This document shows positions 1 to 6,109 of a stretch of 6,266 nucleotides of DNA, one piece after another. The stretch spans positions 1 through 6,266 of the forward strand of contig CAJCIF010000336.1 of NCBI GenBank assembly GCA_903970355.1. The letters run 5' to 3'. A program made the translations under genes and the position numbers. Position 1 is the first letter of the stretch, and each line of letters starts with the position of its first letter. The notes beneath the pieces are model-generated. The model was not told the DNA's origin. It was given only the letters and a program-made list of their open reading frames with translations, and made no database searches. The DNA is from Actinomycetota bacterium (GTDB taxonomy: Bacteria > Cyanobacteriota > Vampirovibrionia > Obscuribacterales > Obscuribacteraceae).

Positions 1-1
1 C

Positions 2-1168
2 CCTGTCTACATGGGCTTCCCCGCTGATCTAGCCGATCAGCCCCTTCTAAGTACAGCGCAACCACTCGTCAGCCCTAAGAGCGATCAAAAGTCCTTAGAT
101 GAAGCAATCGAAGCGGTTATTGAGGCTTTAGATCAAGCAAACACCACCTGTATTTTGCCTGGCATTCTAGTAGCGCGCGCCGGACTGCAAGCCTCCTTGC
201 AGAAGTTGGTCGACGTTTCAGGTATACCATTTGCCACGATGTTCATGGACAAGTCTGTTCTGGATGAACGCCAAAGTGCTTACATTGGGATGTACGATGG
301 AGCGCTTATGAACAAAGAAGTTCGTGATTTTGTGGAGAGCTGCGACAGGGTACTCAGCATCGGCACGCTCATGACCGACTTCAATACAGGAGCGTTCACG
401 TCTCATATCACCCCAGCCAAGGAAATCAAAATCGGGCATCATCAAACTAGAATAAACGGAAAAGTTTTCGCCAGCGTAGAAATGGGAGACATACTTGACG
501 GCCTTGCCCATCGATTGAAAAAGAAAAAACGCACCGATAAATTGGAGATTCAATCATTGGGTCCGCTCAGCGGAAAAGGTGACGATCCCATTAGCGTTGA
601 AGCACTCTACCCGCGCTGGGCGAGTTTCCTCAAACAAGACGACATTCTCATAGCGGAAACTGGTACATCTTCGATGGGTTTAGGTTTTGCGCTTATGCCA
701 AAAGGCGCTTCCTTCCACAATCAAACACTCTGGGGTTCGATCGGCTGGGCAACACCGGCGGCTTTTGGTGCTACGGTTGCCGCACCAGATCGTCGTGTCG
801 TTCTCATTACGGGAGATGGTTCTCACCAACTAACCGCGCAGGAGATAAGCCAGTTTGCGCGCTACGGAACCAAACCGATTATTTTTGTTCTCAACAATTC
901 CGGCTATCTGATCGAACGTCTTCTCTGCAAGGAGCCAGATATTGAATACAACGATATTGTGTCCTGGCGTTATACAGAACTTCCGCATGCTTTGGGCTTA
1001 GATGGTTGGTTTACATCACGTGTGACAACGTGTGCGGAGTTTGATGAGGCATTGAAGAAGGCGGAACAATCAAAAGGTGGATCGTACATTGAGGTGGTAA
1101 CTGATAAGAACGCGGCATCTCCGCTTGCAATCAAACTCCACAAAAGTCTCGAAACGCTCTACAAGTGA
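2..1168 (+). CDS. Thiamine-diphosphate-dependent 2-oxo acid decarboxylase, pyruvate/indolepyruvate decarboxylase type (5' end outside window)
   Basis: This enzyme would decarboxylate a 2-oxo acid (pyruvate, phenylpyruvate or indolepyruvate) to an aldehyde in the cytoplasm. The frame is open to the left edge and reads Pro-Val-Tyr before the ATG at 11, matching the end of the family's N-terminal domain, so 11 is not the true start. About 160-170 residues are probably missing, as family members are about 550 residues long. Counting from the Met at 11, the middle domain spans about 25-170 with the hallmark DFNTGAF, followed by a lysine-rich linker (KKKKR). The C-terminal domain carries AETGTS, then WGSIGWATPAAFGA, then the cofactor/Mg motif GDGS (268-271) to NN (295-296). 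GYLIE ends at Glu302, which matches the catalytic Glu of Zymomonas pyruvate decarboxylase. YNDI followed by a tryptophan recalls indolepyruvate decarboxylases, but substrate cannot be decided. The N-terminal catalytic Glu is off-window. The next gene starts 49 nt after the stop. Confidence 0.9.
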   Translation, partial: PVYMGFPADLADQPLLSTAQPLVSPKSDQKSLDEAIEAVIEALDQANTTCILPGILVARAGLQASLQKLVDVSGIPFATMFMDKSVLDERQSAYIGMYDGALMNKEVRDFVESCDRVLSIGTLMTDFNTGAFTSHITPAKEIKIGHHQTRINGKVFASVEMGDILDGLAHRLKKKKRTDKLEIQSLGPLSGKGDDPISVEALYPRWASFLKQDDILIAETGTSSMGLGFALMPKGASFHNQTLWGSIGWATPAAFGATVAAPDRRVVLITGDGSHQLTAQEISQFARYGTKPIIFVLNNSGYLIERLLCKEPDIEYNDIVSWRYTELPHALGLDGWFTSRVTTCAEFDEALKKAEQSKGGSYIEVVTDKNAASPLAIKLHKSLETLYK

Positions 1169-1204
1169 TGCAACTATGTGCTCCAATAATGTAACTGCAA
1201 CTTA

Positions 1205-1210
1205 AAGGAG
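1205..1210 (+). promoter_or_regulatory. Shine-Dalgarno site of the VOC gene
   Basis: AAGGAG lies 7 nt upstream of the ATG at 1218. An overlapping GTG at 1215 is only 4 nt away, so the spacing decides for 1218 as the start. This is the strongest ribosome-binding site in the left-hand gene group and suggests the VOC protein is translated independently of the decarboxylase. Confidence 0.75.
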
Positions 1211-1217
1211 CTTTGTG

Positions 1218-1670
1218 ATGTCAAGCAAAGTGAAGCCGATACCAGATGGGTATCACACCGTAACACCTTATTTGATTGTTGAAGGCGTTCCGAAGCTTAT
1301 CGAGTTTCTCAAGAAAGCGTTTAACGCTGAGATTGTTGAAGAGATTACAGTGAACGGCATGGTGACACATGCGGAAGTGAAGATAGGTAATTCGATGGTC
1401 ATGATGGGCGAAGCGCGAGGCGAGCATTCACCGATGCCTGCAATGTTTTACCTTTACGTTGAAGATACCGATGCCACCTATAAACAAGCTATTGCGGCCG
1501 GAGGCATTTCAGTAATGGAACCAACAGACCAGTTCTACGGCGATCGCAACGGTGGTGTCAAAGATCATTGTGGCAATCAATGGTGGATTGGTACACGCCA
1601 GGAAATCATCACGAAAGAAGAATTACAAAAACGCACTGAACTAAAAATGCTGCAAAAAACAACCGGATGA
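1218..1670 (+). CDS. VOC-superfamily protein, PhnB/glyoxalase-like
   Basis: A 150-residue cytosolic protein of the vicinal oxygen chelate fold, PhnB-like branch. It opens with GYHTVTPYLIV (11-21), the first beta strand, followed by a helix ending in KAFNAE. THAEVKIG (50-57) carries a candidate metal-ligand His51. FYLYVEDTDATY (77-88) begins the second beta-alpha-beta module, and YGDRNGGVKDHCGNQWW (107-123) is the family's closing signature. A charged tail (KEELQKR) matches many PhnB-like proteins. No substrate can be read from the sequence: such proteins include glyoxalases, antibiotic-binding proteins and many of unknown role. Length is normal for a single polypeptide that dimerises to form its sites. 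Its TGA overlaps the ATG of the next gene in ATGA. A GTG at 1215 would add one residue but has poorer spacing. Confidence 0.88.
   Translation: MSSKVKPIPDGYHTVTPYLIVEGVPKLIEFLKKAFNAEIVEEITVNGMVTHAEVKIGNSMVMMGEARGEHSPMPAMFYLYVEDTDATYKQAIAAGGISVMEPTDQFYGDRNGGVKDHCGNQWWIGTRQEIITKEELQKRTELKMLQKTTG
1540..1547. repeat. HIP1 octamer GCGATCGC
   Basis: A perfect palindromic GCGATCGC inside the VOC gene. This word is strongly over-represented in many cyanobacterial genomes. One site alone is not diagnostic. A second lies at 4166-4173. Confidence 0.4.
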
Positions 1671-2227
1671 ATTTCCCGCTTCAAAAACTTTGTTGCATGG
1701 TTTTGCTGTTTTATGTTCAGGCTAACTATTGCATTTGTACTGCCCGTGCCGATTCCGAATCGAATCAAACACAATCCAAGCCTGATGCTTCAGAACCAAA
1801 TGAGTTGACTGAGGCATCAACGAAGCTGCTTGATGGGCACGTAAGCGAAGAGCAAAGCAAAGCTGAAGCGGATCAATTTCGAAAATTGCAATATGGTGTC
1901 ATCGGCGTAAGGCTCATGCAATCTAGAGAACATCAACCTGAAATCGTCGAAGTTTATCCAACATGCCCGGCAGCAATTGCCGGCATTCGCCCAGGCGATC
2001 AGGTAATGAAAGCTAACGATCACGTCCTGAGTGGCATGGAAGCCCAAAAGGAATTTTGGAAGATTGTTACAGGTAAGCCAGACACGCCGGTAGATTTGAC
2101 AATCTTGCGGGACGGGCAAGTTCTCGTTATTCGTTTAATGCGTATGAATATTGAAGATATTGAAGATGCTGATAGTCGAAAGCATTACGAAAACCTTCTT
2201 CGTCGATTGGGAAGAGTGAACCACTAA
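1667..2227 (+). CDS. Exported single-PDZ-domain protein
   Basis: A 186-residue protein with an N-terminal signal peptide: Lys7, a hydrophobic core at about 8-20, and an ARA/D junction after residue 28 that suits signal peptidase I. No lipobox is seen. A polar, probably disordered stretch (29-72) leads into one PDZ domain at about 75-160. The ligand-loop region is YGVIGVRL (76-83) and the family hallmark is PAAIAGIRPGD (101-111). No protease domain accompanies it, unlike HtrA or S41 carboxyl-terminal proteases, so it may be an adaptor or substrate-binding protein outside the cytoplasmic membrane. The ATG overlaps the previous stop (ATGA) and has no clear Shine-Dalgarno, which implies translational coupling. 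The in-frame ATG at 1697 would still leave most of a signal peptide. Its TAA overlaps the stop of the opposing gene. Partner and function are unknown. Confidence 0.8.
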   Translation: MNFPLQKLCCMVLLFYVQANYCICTARADSESNQTQSKPDASEPNELTEASTKLLDGHVSEEQSKAEADQFRKLQYGVIGVRLMQSREHQPEIVEVYPTCPAAIAGIRPGDQVMKANDHVLSGMEAQKEFWKIVTGKPDTPVDLTILRDGQVLVIRLMRMNIEDIEDADSRKHYENLLRRLGRVNH

Positions 2228-3414
2228 TTCGCTCTCGAACTTCCTGCTGAAGCTACCGTGGACGTTTGCGACAGTACAGTCGCAATTTGCTTAAGGTACT
2301 TCTGCCCGCCTTTGCCGTTCAAGTGGATCGAATCAAAGAAATCGTCATGTTCAAATGTTGGTGTGTCGAGATTCTCAAACATGCCACCATTTTCACGCAC
2401 CACACGTGATGCCTCAGATAGATAGTGATCGTAAACCGGTTTCGGAATCATCGCCCGATTTTCATTTGTCACCGGCGAATTTCCTACTACCAGCAAAACC
2501 CCCTCATTCTTACAGAGTTCGCAGAGGTCTTTCAGGAAGGCTACTTGCTGAATAAGAGTACTCTCCTTGAATTGTTTGTATCGAGCTCTGTACTCAGGAA
2601 TATTATTTTCGAACACGGCTGTTTTGGGATCGTATGGAAAATCAGTTACTTCCTCTGGTGTGAAGTCTTCAGGCAGTTCCATCAAAGATGCCTTGCGGAT
2701 GGTGATCGGCGTATGAATGACACCAAAATTCTGATTGAAAGCAACTTTGTTTATGTCATGCACTACGTTGTGCTGCATGGAGACGAAATCCCATTTGTGA
2801 CCATAAATATTTGAAGCTCTTGAAAGTAAATAATCGACCTTGTCCCAGAGAGAGTTGCGCGTAGCGAGTTCATATTCTTCCACTCCGCCAAGCTTACTCA
2901 TCAACTTGTATATGTCCGTACTGGAAGGATCGCCAAATGTGGCGTCATAGAGAGAGCGGGGAGTGACGCTCAAATAAATTGCTTTAGGTTTGGTATTTTT
3001 GGAAAGCAAAGTCTTAGCAATGAAGTATGCATCAGAAGGCATCTGGCCAGGAATTGCCATGCAGAATGCAGATTTGTACGGACAATTTAGAGCAGCAAAT
3101 TGGCGCTGCATATACTCACTGTGATGGTTTGATAGTTCGTGCTCTGGTCTGTTGTATAAAGTTGCTTCTGCACGGTAAACGGCACAGGTCATATCGGATG
3201 CACCTAACAAAACAACATCCGGAACTTCTTTCTGACCTAAGTAATCACGAGCGGCCCACCAAATTCTGCTTCGATAGGGCTCACCATAGCTTATCTTTGT
3301 ATTGGTCGTTTTAAACACAAAACGCGAACCGATATCGCATACAGCAAACATAAGAAGCGCTAAAAACGAAGCGCTGCTGAATAATACTTGGATTGGTGTT
3401 TTAGTTGTGCTCAC
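2224..3414 (-). CDS. Membrane-anchored SGNH-hydrolase-like protein, probable partner of the adjacent MBOAT acyltransferase
   Basis: A 396-residue protein with one N-terminal hydrophobic segment (about 9-27) and a long extracytoplasmic domain. SGNH-like motifs are visible: LLGASD (69-74) in place of GDS, with candidate nucleophile Ser73; AIPGQMPS (120-127), possible block II; VVGNSP (309-314), possible block III; and FFDSIHLN (359-366), the D-x-x-H block with candidate Asp361 and His364. Proteins of this plan (DltD, AlgJ/AlgX, PatB types) accept an acyl group from an MBOAT protein and pass it to a surface polymer. Here the MBOAT gene lies 6 nt upstream, supporting that role. The start is GTG, right after the upstream stop and without a strong Shine-Dalgarno, so coupling or re-initiation is likely. 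Sequence-level resemblance to any one named family is not strong enough to give a symbol. Ser-rich C-terminal tail. Confidence 0.8.
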   Translation of the reverse strand: MSTTKTPIQVLFSSASFLALLMFAVCDIGSRFVFKTTNTKISYGEPYRSRIWWAARDYLGQKEVPDVVLLGASDMTCAVYRAEATLYNRPEHELSNHHSEYMQRQFAALNCPYKSAFCMAIPGQMPSDAYFIAKTLLSKNTKPKAIYLSVTPRSLYDATFGDPSSTDIYKLMSKLGGVEEYELATRNSLWDKVDYLLSRASNIYGHKWDFVSMQHNVVHDINKVAFNQNFGVIHTPITIRKASLMELPEDFTPEEVTDFPYDPKTAVFENNIPEYRARYKQFKESTLIQQVAFLKDLCELCKNEGVLLVVGNSPVTNENRAMIPKPVYDHYLSEASRVVRENGGMFENLDTPTFEHDDFFDSIHLNGKGGQKYLKQIATVLSQTSTVASAGSSRAN

Positions 3415-3420
3415 GTTAAC

Positions 3421-4860
3421 TCAGAATTGGTAATAAATAAACCTTGGTGCATTGTCAGCGGCAAATGCCACTATTGTGAAAATTAGTAGGGCGCCATAGG
3501 CGGCCCGCAAATAAAGGGGCTGTTGGTTCTCGCGAACATAGTCTCTTACTTTTATGCAAACGTATTGCCCGAGAAGCAAAATCGGAATCAAAAGGAAAGC
3601 GCCAGGATAAATGAGTGGGTAATTGACTGCGACCAAATTACTAGTTGCACCAAATGTGGTGTCGATGAAAAGCATTTTCTTCAAAACTGCAACAACTGCA
3701 GTAGAATCTTGCGCCCGGAATATTGCCATTCCGACAACCGTCACAAAGAAGGTAAAGCAAATAGAAGCGCGCTTTCCAACGGCACTGTCAAGGAACGTGG
3801 AGAAGCCTGTCCAATTTCCGCGCATTGCTTTGAACTCACGATTTATTGCTAAGCAAACGCCCTGATACAAGCCCCACAGCAAATAGTGAAACTCAGCGCC
3901 ATGCCATAGTCCACCTAACACCATCGTGATGACGAGGTTGCGGCTGGTATTCCACTTTCCAGTTCGCGAACCGCCTAATGGAATATAAAGGTAATCCCTG
4001 AGCCAACTTCCAAGGGTCATATGCCAGCGATTCCAGAACTCCGTCGTACTGCCTGCCACATACGGAAAATCGAAATTTACAGGCACCCGATATCCGAACA
4101 ACTTGGCTGAACCGCGCGCGATATCTGCATAACCACCGAAATCTAAATAGACCTGAAAGCTGAAAGCGATCGCAAACAACCACATATCAAAACCGCTAAA
4201 CAACTGAATATTGCTAAAACCACCGTTCACAAAAACAGCGAGGTTGTCGGCAAGAAGCATTTTTTTGAATAAGCCGGCAAGAATAAGAAACACACCCTCA
4301 TCGAAATCTGCAACGGTCAGATTGTAGTCCTGAGTGAGCTGCGGTACAAAGTCCTGGAATCTCTTAATTGGTCCAGCAATCTGGGTTGGAAAAAAGCTCG
4401 GGAAAAGCGCAAAAGATAGAAAATTCGTTACGGGCTTGCTGCCCCGATAAACATCAATAATGTAATGAATAAATTCGAATACAAAAAAGGAGATTCCGAG
4501 CGGAAGGATGATTTCAATTGCGATCTTGTGAAAATCGCCACCCCACGGCTTTGTAATCAGAGAAATTACATCTTCTAAAAAATAGAAATACTTGAAATAG
4601 GCAAGAGTGCCCAAATTTCCGACGATGCCGGCAACTAACCAGGCTTTCTTGTGTTTTTCAGACTTTGCAATTTGTAAGGCACAGAAATAATTGCCTATTG
4701 TCAAGAGAAGTATCAAAAGCAAATAGATGGGGCGCCAGGCCATGTAAAAGACATAGCTGGCGAGCAGTAATATCGGCACTCGGAAGCGAGCTGGACAGAG
4801 CCAAAAGAGAGCGAATACTACCGGCAGAAATACAGCGTATTTCAGTGAGTTGAAATTCAA
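3421..4860 (-). CDS. AlgI-type MBOAT membrane O-acyltransferase
   Basis: A 479-residue polytopic membrane protein (roughly 10-12 hydrophobic segments) that would carry an acyl, usually acetyl, group across the cytoplasmic membrane for modification of a surface polysaccharide or similar polymer. Signatures: FNSLKYAVFLPVVF at the N terminus; LPLGISFFVFE (119-129); FFPTQIAGPI (156-165); YLDFGGYADIARG (238-250); TEFWNRWHMTLGSWLRDYLY (273-292) with His280; GGLWHG (316-321) with His320, the invariant MBOAT histidine; and a terminal FIYYQF. The RDYLYIPLGG wording and length fit AlgI better than the shorter DltB. The start is TTG at 4860: an in-frame stop lies just upstream at 4870-4872, GAGGA lies 6 nt away, and starting here restores the family's usual N terminus. 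It is the first gene of a two-gene unit with the SGNH-like protein. The acceptor polymer is unknown. Confidence 0.92.
   Translation of the reverse strand: MNFNSLKYAVFLPVVFALFWLCPARFRVPILLLASYVFYMAWRPIYLLLILLLTIGNYFCALQIAKSEKHKKAWLVAGIVGNLGTLAYFKYFYFLEDVISLITKPWGGDFHKIAIEIILPLGISFFVFEFIHYIIDVYRGSKPVTNFLSFALFPSFFPTQIAGPIKRFQDFVPQLTQDYNLTVADFDEGVFLILAGLFKKMLLADNLAVFVNGGFSNIQLFSGFDMWLFAIAFSFQVYLDFGGYADIARGSAKLFGYRVPVNFDFPYVAGSTTEFWNRWHMTLGSWLRDYLYIPLGGSRTGKWNTSRNLVITMVLGGLWHGAEFHYLLWGLYQGVCLAINREFKAMRGNWTGFSTFLDSAVGKRASICFTFFVTVVGMAIFRAQDSTAVVAVLKKMLFIDTTFGATSNLVAVNYPLIYPGAFLLIPILLLGQYVCIKVRDYVRENQQPLYLRAAYGALLIFTIVAFAADNAPRFIYYQF
4166..4173. repeat. HIP1 octamer GCGATCGC
   Basis: The second perfect GCGATCGC in the window, inside the MBOAT gene. 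By simple base-count expectation an 8-mer should occur about 0.1 times in 6.3 kb, so two copies is a mild excess. Confidence 0.4.
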
Positions 4861-4866
4861 CGGGAT

Positions 4867-4871
4867 TCCTC
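4867..4871 (-). promoter_or_regulatory. Shine-Dalgarno site deciding the TTG start of the MBOAT gene
   Basis: On the minus strand GAGGA is followed by 6 nt and then TTG. With the in-frame stop that overlaps this site, it makes TTG at 4860 the only upstream start that fits. Confidence 0.7.
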
Positions 4872-4976
4872 AACCAACGATGCTTTCGGGTAGTCAATAT
4901 TAACCGGACCGATAAGCATGGTCTTTAAGTATTGTTTATTGGCGGTATGAATCGTGGGCTCGTTCGTTTGACCCAC

Positions 4977-5007
4977 TTGCCAGCGCCGCAGTCAATCCTG
5001 CTACAAT
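4977..5007 (+). promoter_or_regulatory. Candidate sigma-70-like promoter for the oxidase gene
   Basis: TTGCCA and TACAAT are separated by 19 nt. Transcription would start near 5014 and leave a leader of about 65 nt before the ATG at 5080. The spacer is longer than the usual 17, so confidence is low. Confidence 0.25.
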
Positions 5008-5079
5008 TTGACACCGCTACTGGTGCCGGTTCGGAAATCGGGCTTTTAAAGACCGCCAGAGTGAAAGAGTTGAAGCTAA

Positions 5080-6036
5080 ATGCCGGATCCTCAAATTGTA
5101 GTAGTTGGTGGTGGTGTATCGGGATTGAGCTGTGCAATTCGTTTGCAAGAATTCTTTCCGGTCCGATTGCTCGCGCATCATTTACCACCAAGAACAACAT
5201 CGGACACCGCCGCTGCCTTTGTTTATCCCTACAAGGTTGAGCCTTGGGAACGCGTCCAGAAATGGATTATGGCTAGCATTGCGGAATTTAAGGGGCAGAT
5301 TCAGATCAAAGGTTCTGGGGTAACCATGGCCAATTTGATGGATCTATTCGTGGAAGAATCGCCGCCACCAAAATGGGCAGATCTCTTAGAAGACTTTCGC
5401 AAAGCAACTCCTGAAGAACTTCCGGACGGTTTCAAATGCGGCTATGTTTTGAGTGTGCCTAAGATCGAAACGCCGCTCTATATGCCGTATTTGCTCAATC
5501 GCTTTCAGGATAACGGCGGTACTGTAGAAAGATGTGAACGTCCGTTGGAGTTGGCCGAGGTATGCAAACCCGACACGATTGTCGTTAATTGCACCGGCAT
5601 TGGTGCCCGCGATTTTTGTAAGGATGAGAATGTTTATCCAATTCGAGGACAAGTTAGCTCGGTTGGACCTACTCTTTCTGAAACTATCTATGTATGTGAA
5701 GAACCTGAATTGTCCTATATCGTTCCCCGATCTGCAGATTGCATTATTGGTGGAACAGCAGAAGTAGACAATTGGGATCTTGAACCTGATTTAGAAACGA
5801 GCATGAAAATATTCCATCGATGCTCGAAAATATTGAAGGAGTTAAATCTTCGCTCGGAAGTCCGCAGTCATATTGTGGGACTGAGACCCGGCCGTTTTGA
5901 AGTCAGGCTAGAGGCCGAGAAAGTAAGCGAGAATTGCACGATTGTGCATAACTACGGACACGGTGGAGCCGGATTTACACTTTCGTGGGGTTGTGCAGAC
6001 GAAGTCTGCCAACTCGTGCAAGCAGCGATAACGTAG
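5080..6036 (+). CDS. D-amino-acid-oxidase-type FAD oxidoreductase (DAO family)
   Basis: A 318-residue cytosolic flavoprotein predicted to oxidise a D-amino acid (or glycine-like amine) to the 2-oxo acid, with ammonia and hydrogen peroxide released. The N-terminal dinucleotide fold is IVVVGGGVSGLS (6-17) with Gly10, Gly12 and Gly15. TSDTAAAFVYPY (40-51) matches the second FAD-contact block. LSYIVPR (211-217) carries Tyr213, a candidate for the substrate-carboxylate tyrosine. VGLRPGRFEVRLE (266-278) has the substrate-binding arginine region, and HNYGHGGAGFTLSWGCA (290-306) is the strongly diagnostic C-terminal FAD block. Length suits a bacterial member without a peroxisomal tail. ThiO-like glycine oxidase is the main alternative, but the last block fits DAO better. 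The ATG at 5080 has only a weak upstream AAAGAG (5064-5069). The TAG stop lies at the start of a tandem repeat. It is transcribed away from the MBOAT gene. Confidence 0.88.
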   Translation: MPDPQIVVVGGGVSGLSCAIRLQEFFPVRLLAHHLPPRTTSDTAAAFVYPYKVEPWERVQKWIMASIAEFKGQIQIKGSGVTMANLMDLFVEESPPPKWADLLEDFRKATPEELPDGFKCGYVLSVPKIETPLYMPYLLNRFQDNGGTVERCERPLELAEVCKPDTIVVNCTGIGARDFCKDENVYPIRGQVSSVGPTLSETIYVCEEPELSYIVPRSADCIIGGTAEVDNWDLEPDLETSMKIFHRCSKILKELNLRSEVRSHIVGLRPGRFEVRLEAEKVSENCTIVHNYGHGGAGFTLSWGCADEVCQLVQAAIT

Positions 6037-6041
6037 GGGCA

Positions 6042-6063
6042 TGGCACTGCCGTGCCAATTTTT
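6042..6063 (+). terminator. Candidate intrinsic terminator after the oxidase gene (repeat unit 1)
   Basis: A 6-bp perfect stem TGGCAC/GTGCCA with a TGCC loop is followed at once by A and five T. It begins 5 nt after the stop codon, which is a sensible place for termination of the oxidase transcript. The stem is short, so strength is uncertain. Confidence 0.5.
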
Positions 6064-6088
6064 ATATCGGGCGAATAATGTAGGGGCA

Positions 6089-6109
6089 TGGCATTGCCTG
6101 CCAATTTTT
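6089..6109 (+). terminator. Second candidate intrinsic terminator (repeat unit 2)
   Basis: A 5-bp stem TGGCA/TGCCA with a TTGCC loop is followed by A and five T. It is the same structure as in unit 1 with the innermost pair lost on both sides. It would act as a weaker backup terminator. Confidence 0.4.

Larger units (their letters stand above)
4861..5079. promoter_or_regulatory. Divergent intergenic control region between the MBOAT and D-amino-acid-oxidase-type genes
   Basis: This 219-base gap separates two genes read outward, so it must hold promoters for both. Toward the oxidase, TTGCCA (4977-4982) and TACAAT (5002-5007) resemble sigma-70 boxes but with a long 19-nt spacer. Toward the MBOAT gene, TAATAT (minus strand, 4897-4902) could be a -10 box with no convincing -35. 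A 9-bp inverted repeat, GGTCTTTAA (4920-4928) and TTAAAGACC (5046-5054), flanks most of the region. No small gene is supported here. Box assignments are by eye and weak. Confidence 0.4.

Noticed and set aside
11..13. ATG at 11 as the start of the decarboxylase gene
   Set aside because: The frame is open to the window edge and the preceding Pro-Val-Tyr continues a family-conserved stretch. The protein would lack its whole N-terminal catalytic domain.
511..530. A-rich run in the decarboxylase gene as a programmed frameshift site
   Set aside because: The frame continues unbroken through it and the downstream domain is complete in the same frame, so it only encodes a lysine-rich linker.
2224..3414. 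Plus-strand open frames antisense to the SGNH-like gene (for example 2425-2814)
   Set aside because: They are shadows of a gene with clear motifs on the other strand, and lack ribosome-binding sites and recognisable domains.
3421..4860. Naming the MBOAT gene dltB
   Set aside because: The protein is longer than DltB, carries AlgI-style motifs (RDYLYIPLGG, FIYYQF), and no dltA or dltC is nearby.
5008..5013. Perfect TTGACA as a -35 box for the oxidase gene
   Set aside because: No -10-like hexamer lies 15-19 nt downstream. The nearest AT-rich stretch is about 30 nt away.
4932..5240. 102-residue plus-strand open frame beginning in the divergent intergenic region
   Set aside because: It runs out of frame into the oxidase gene, has no Shine-Dalgarno and shows no recognisable protein features.
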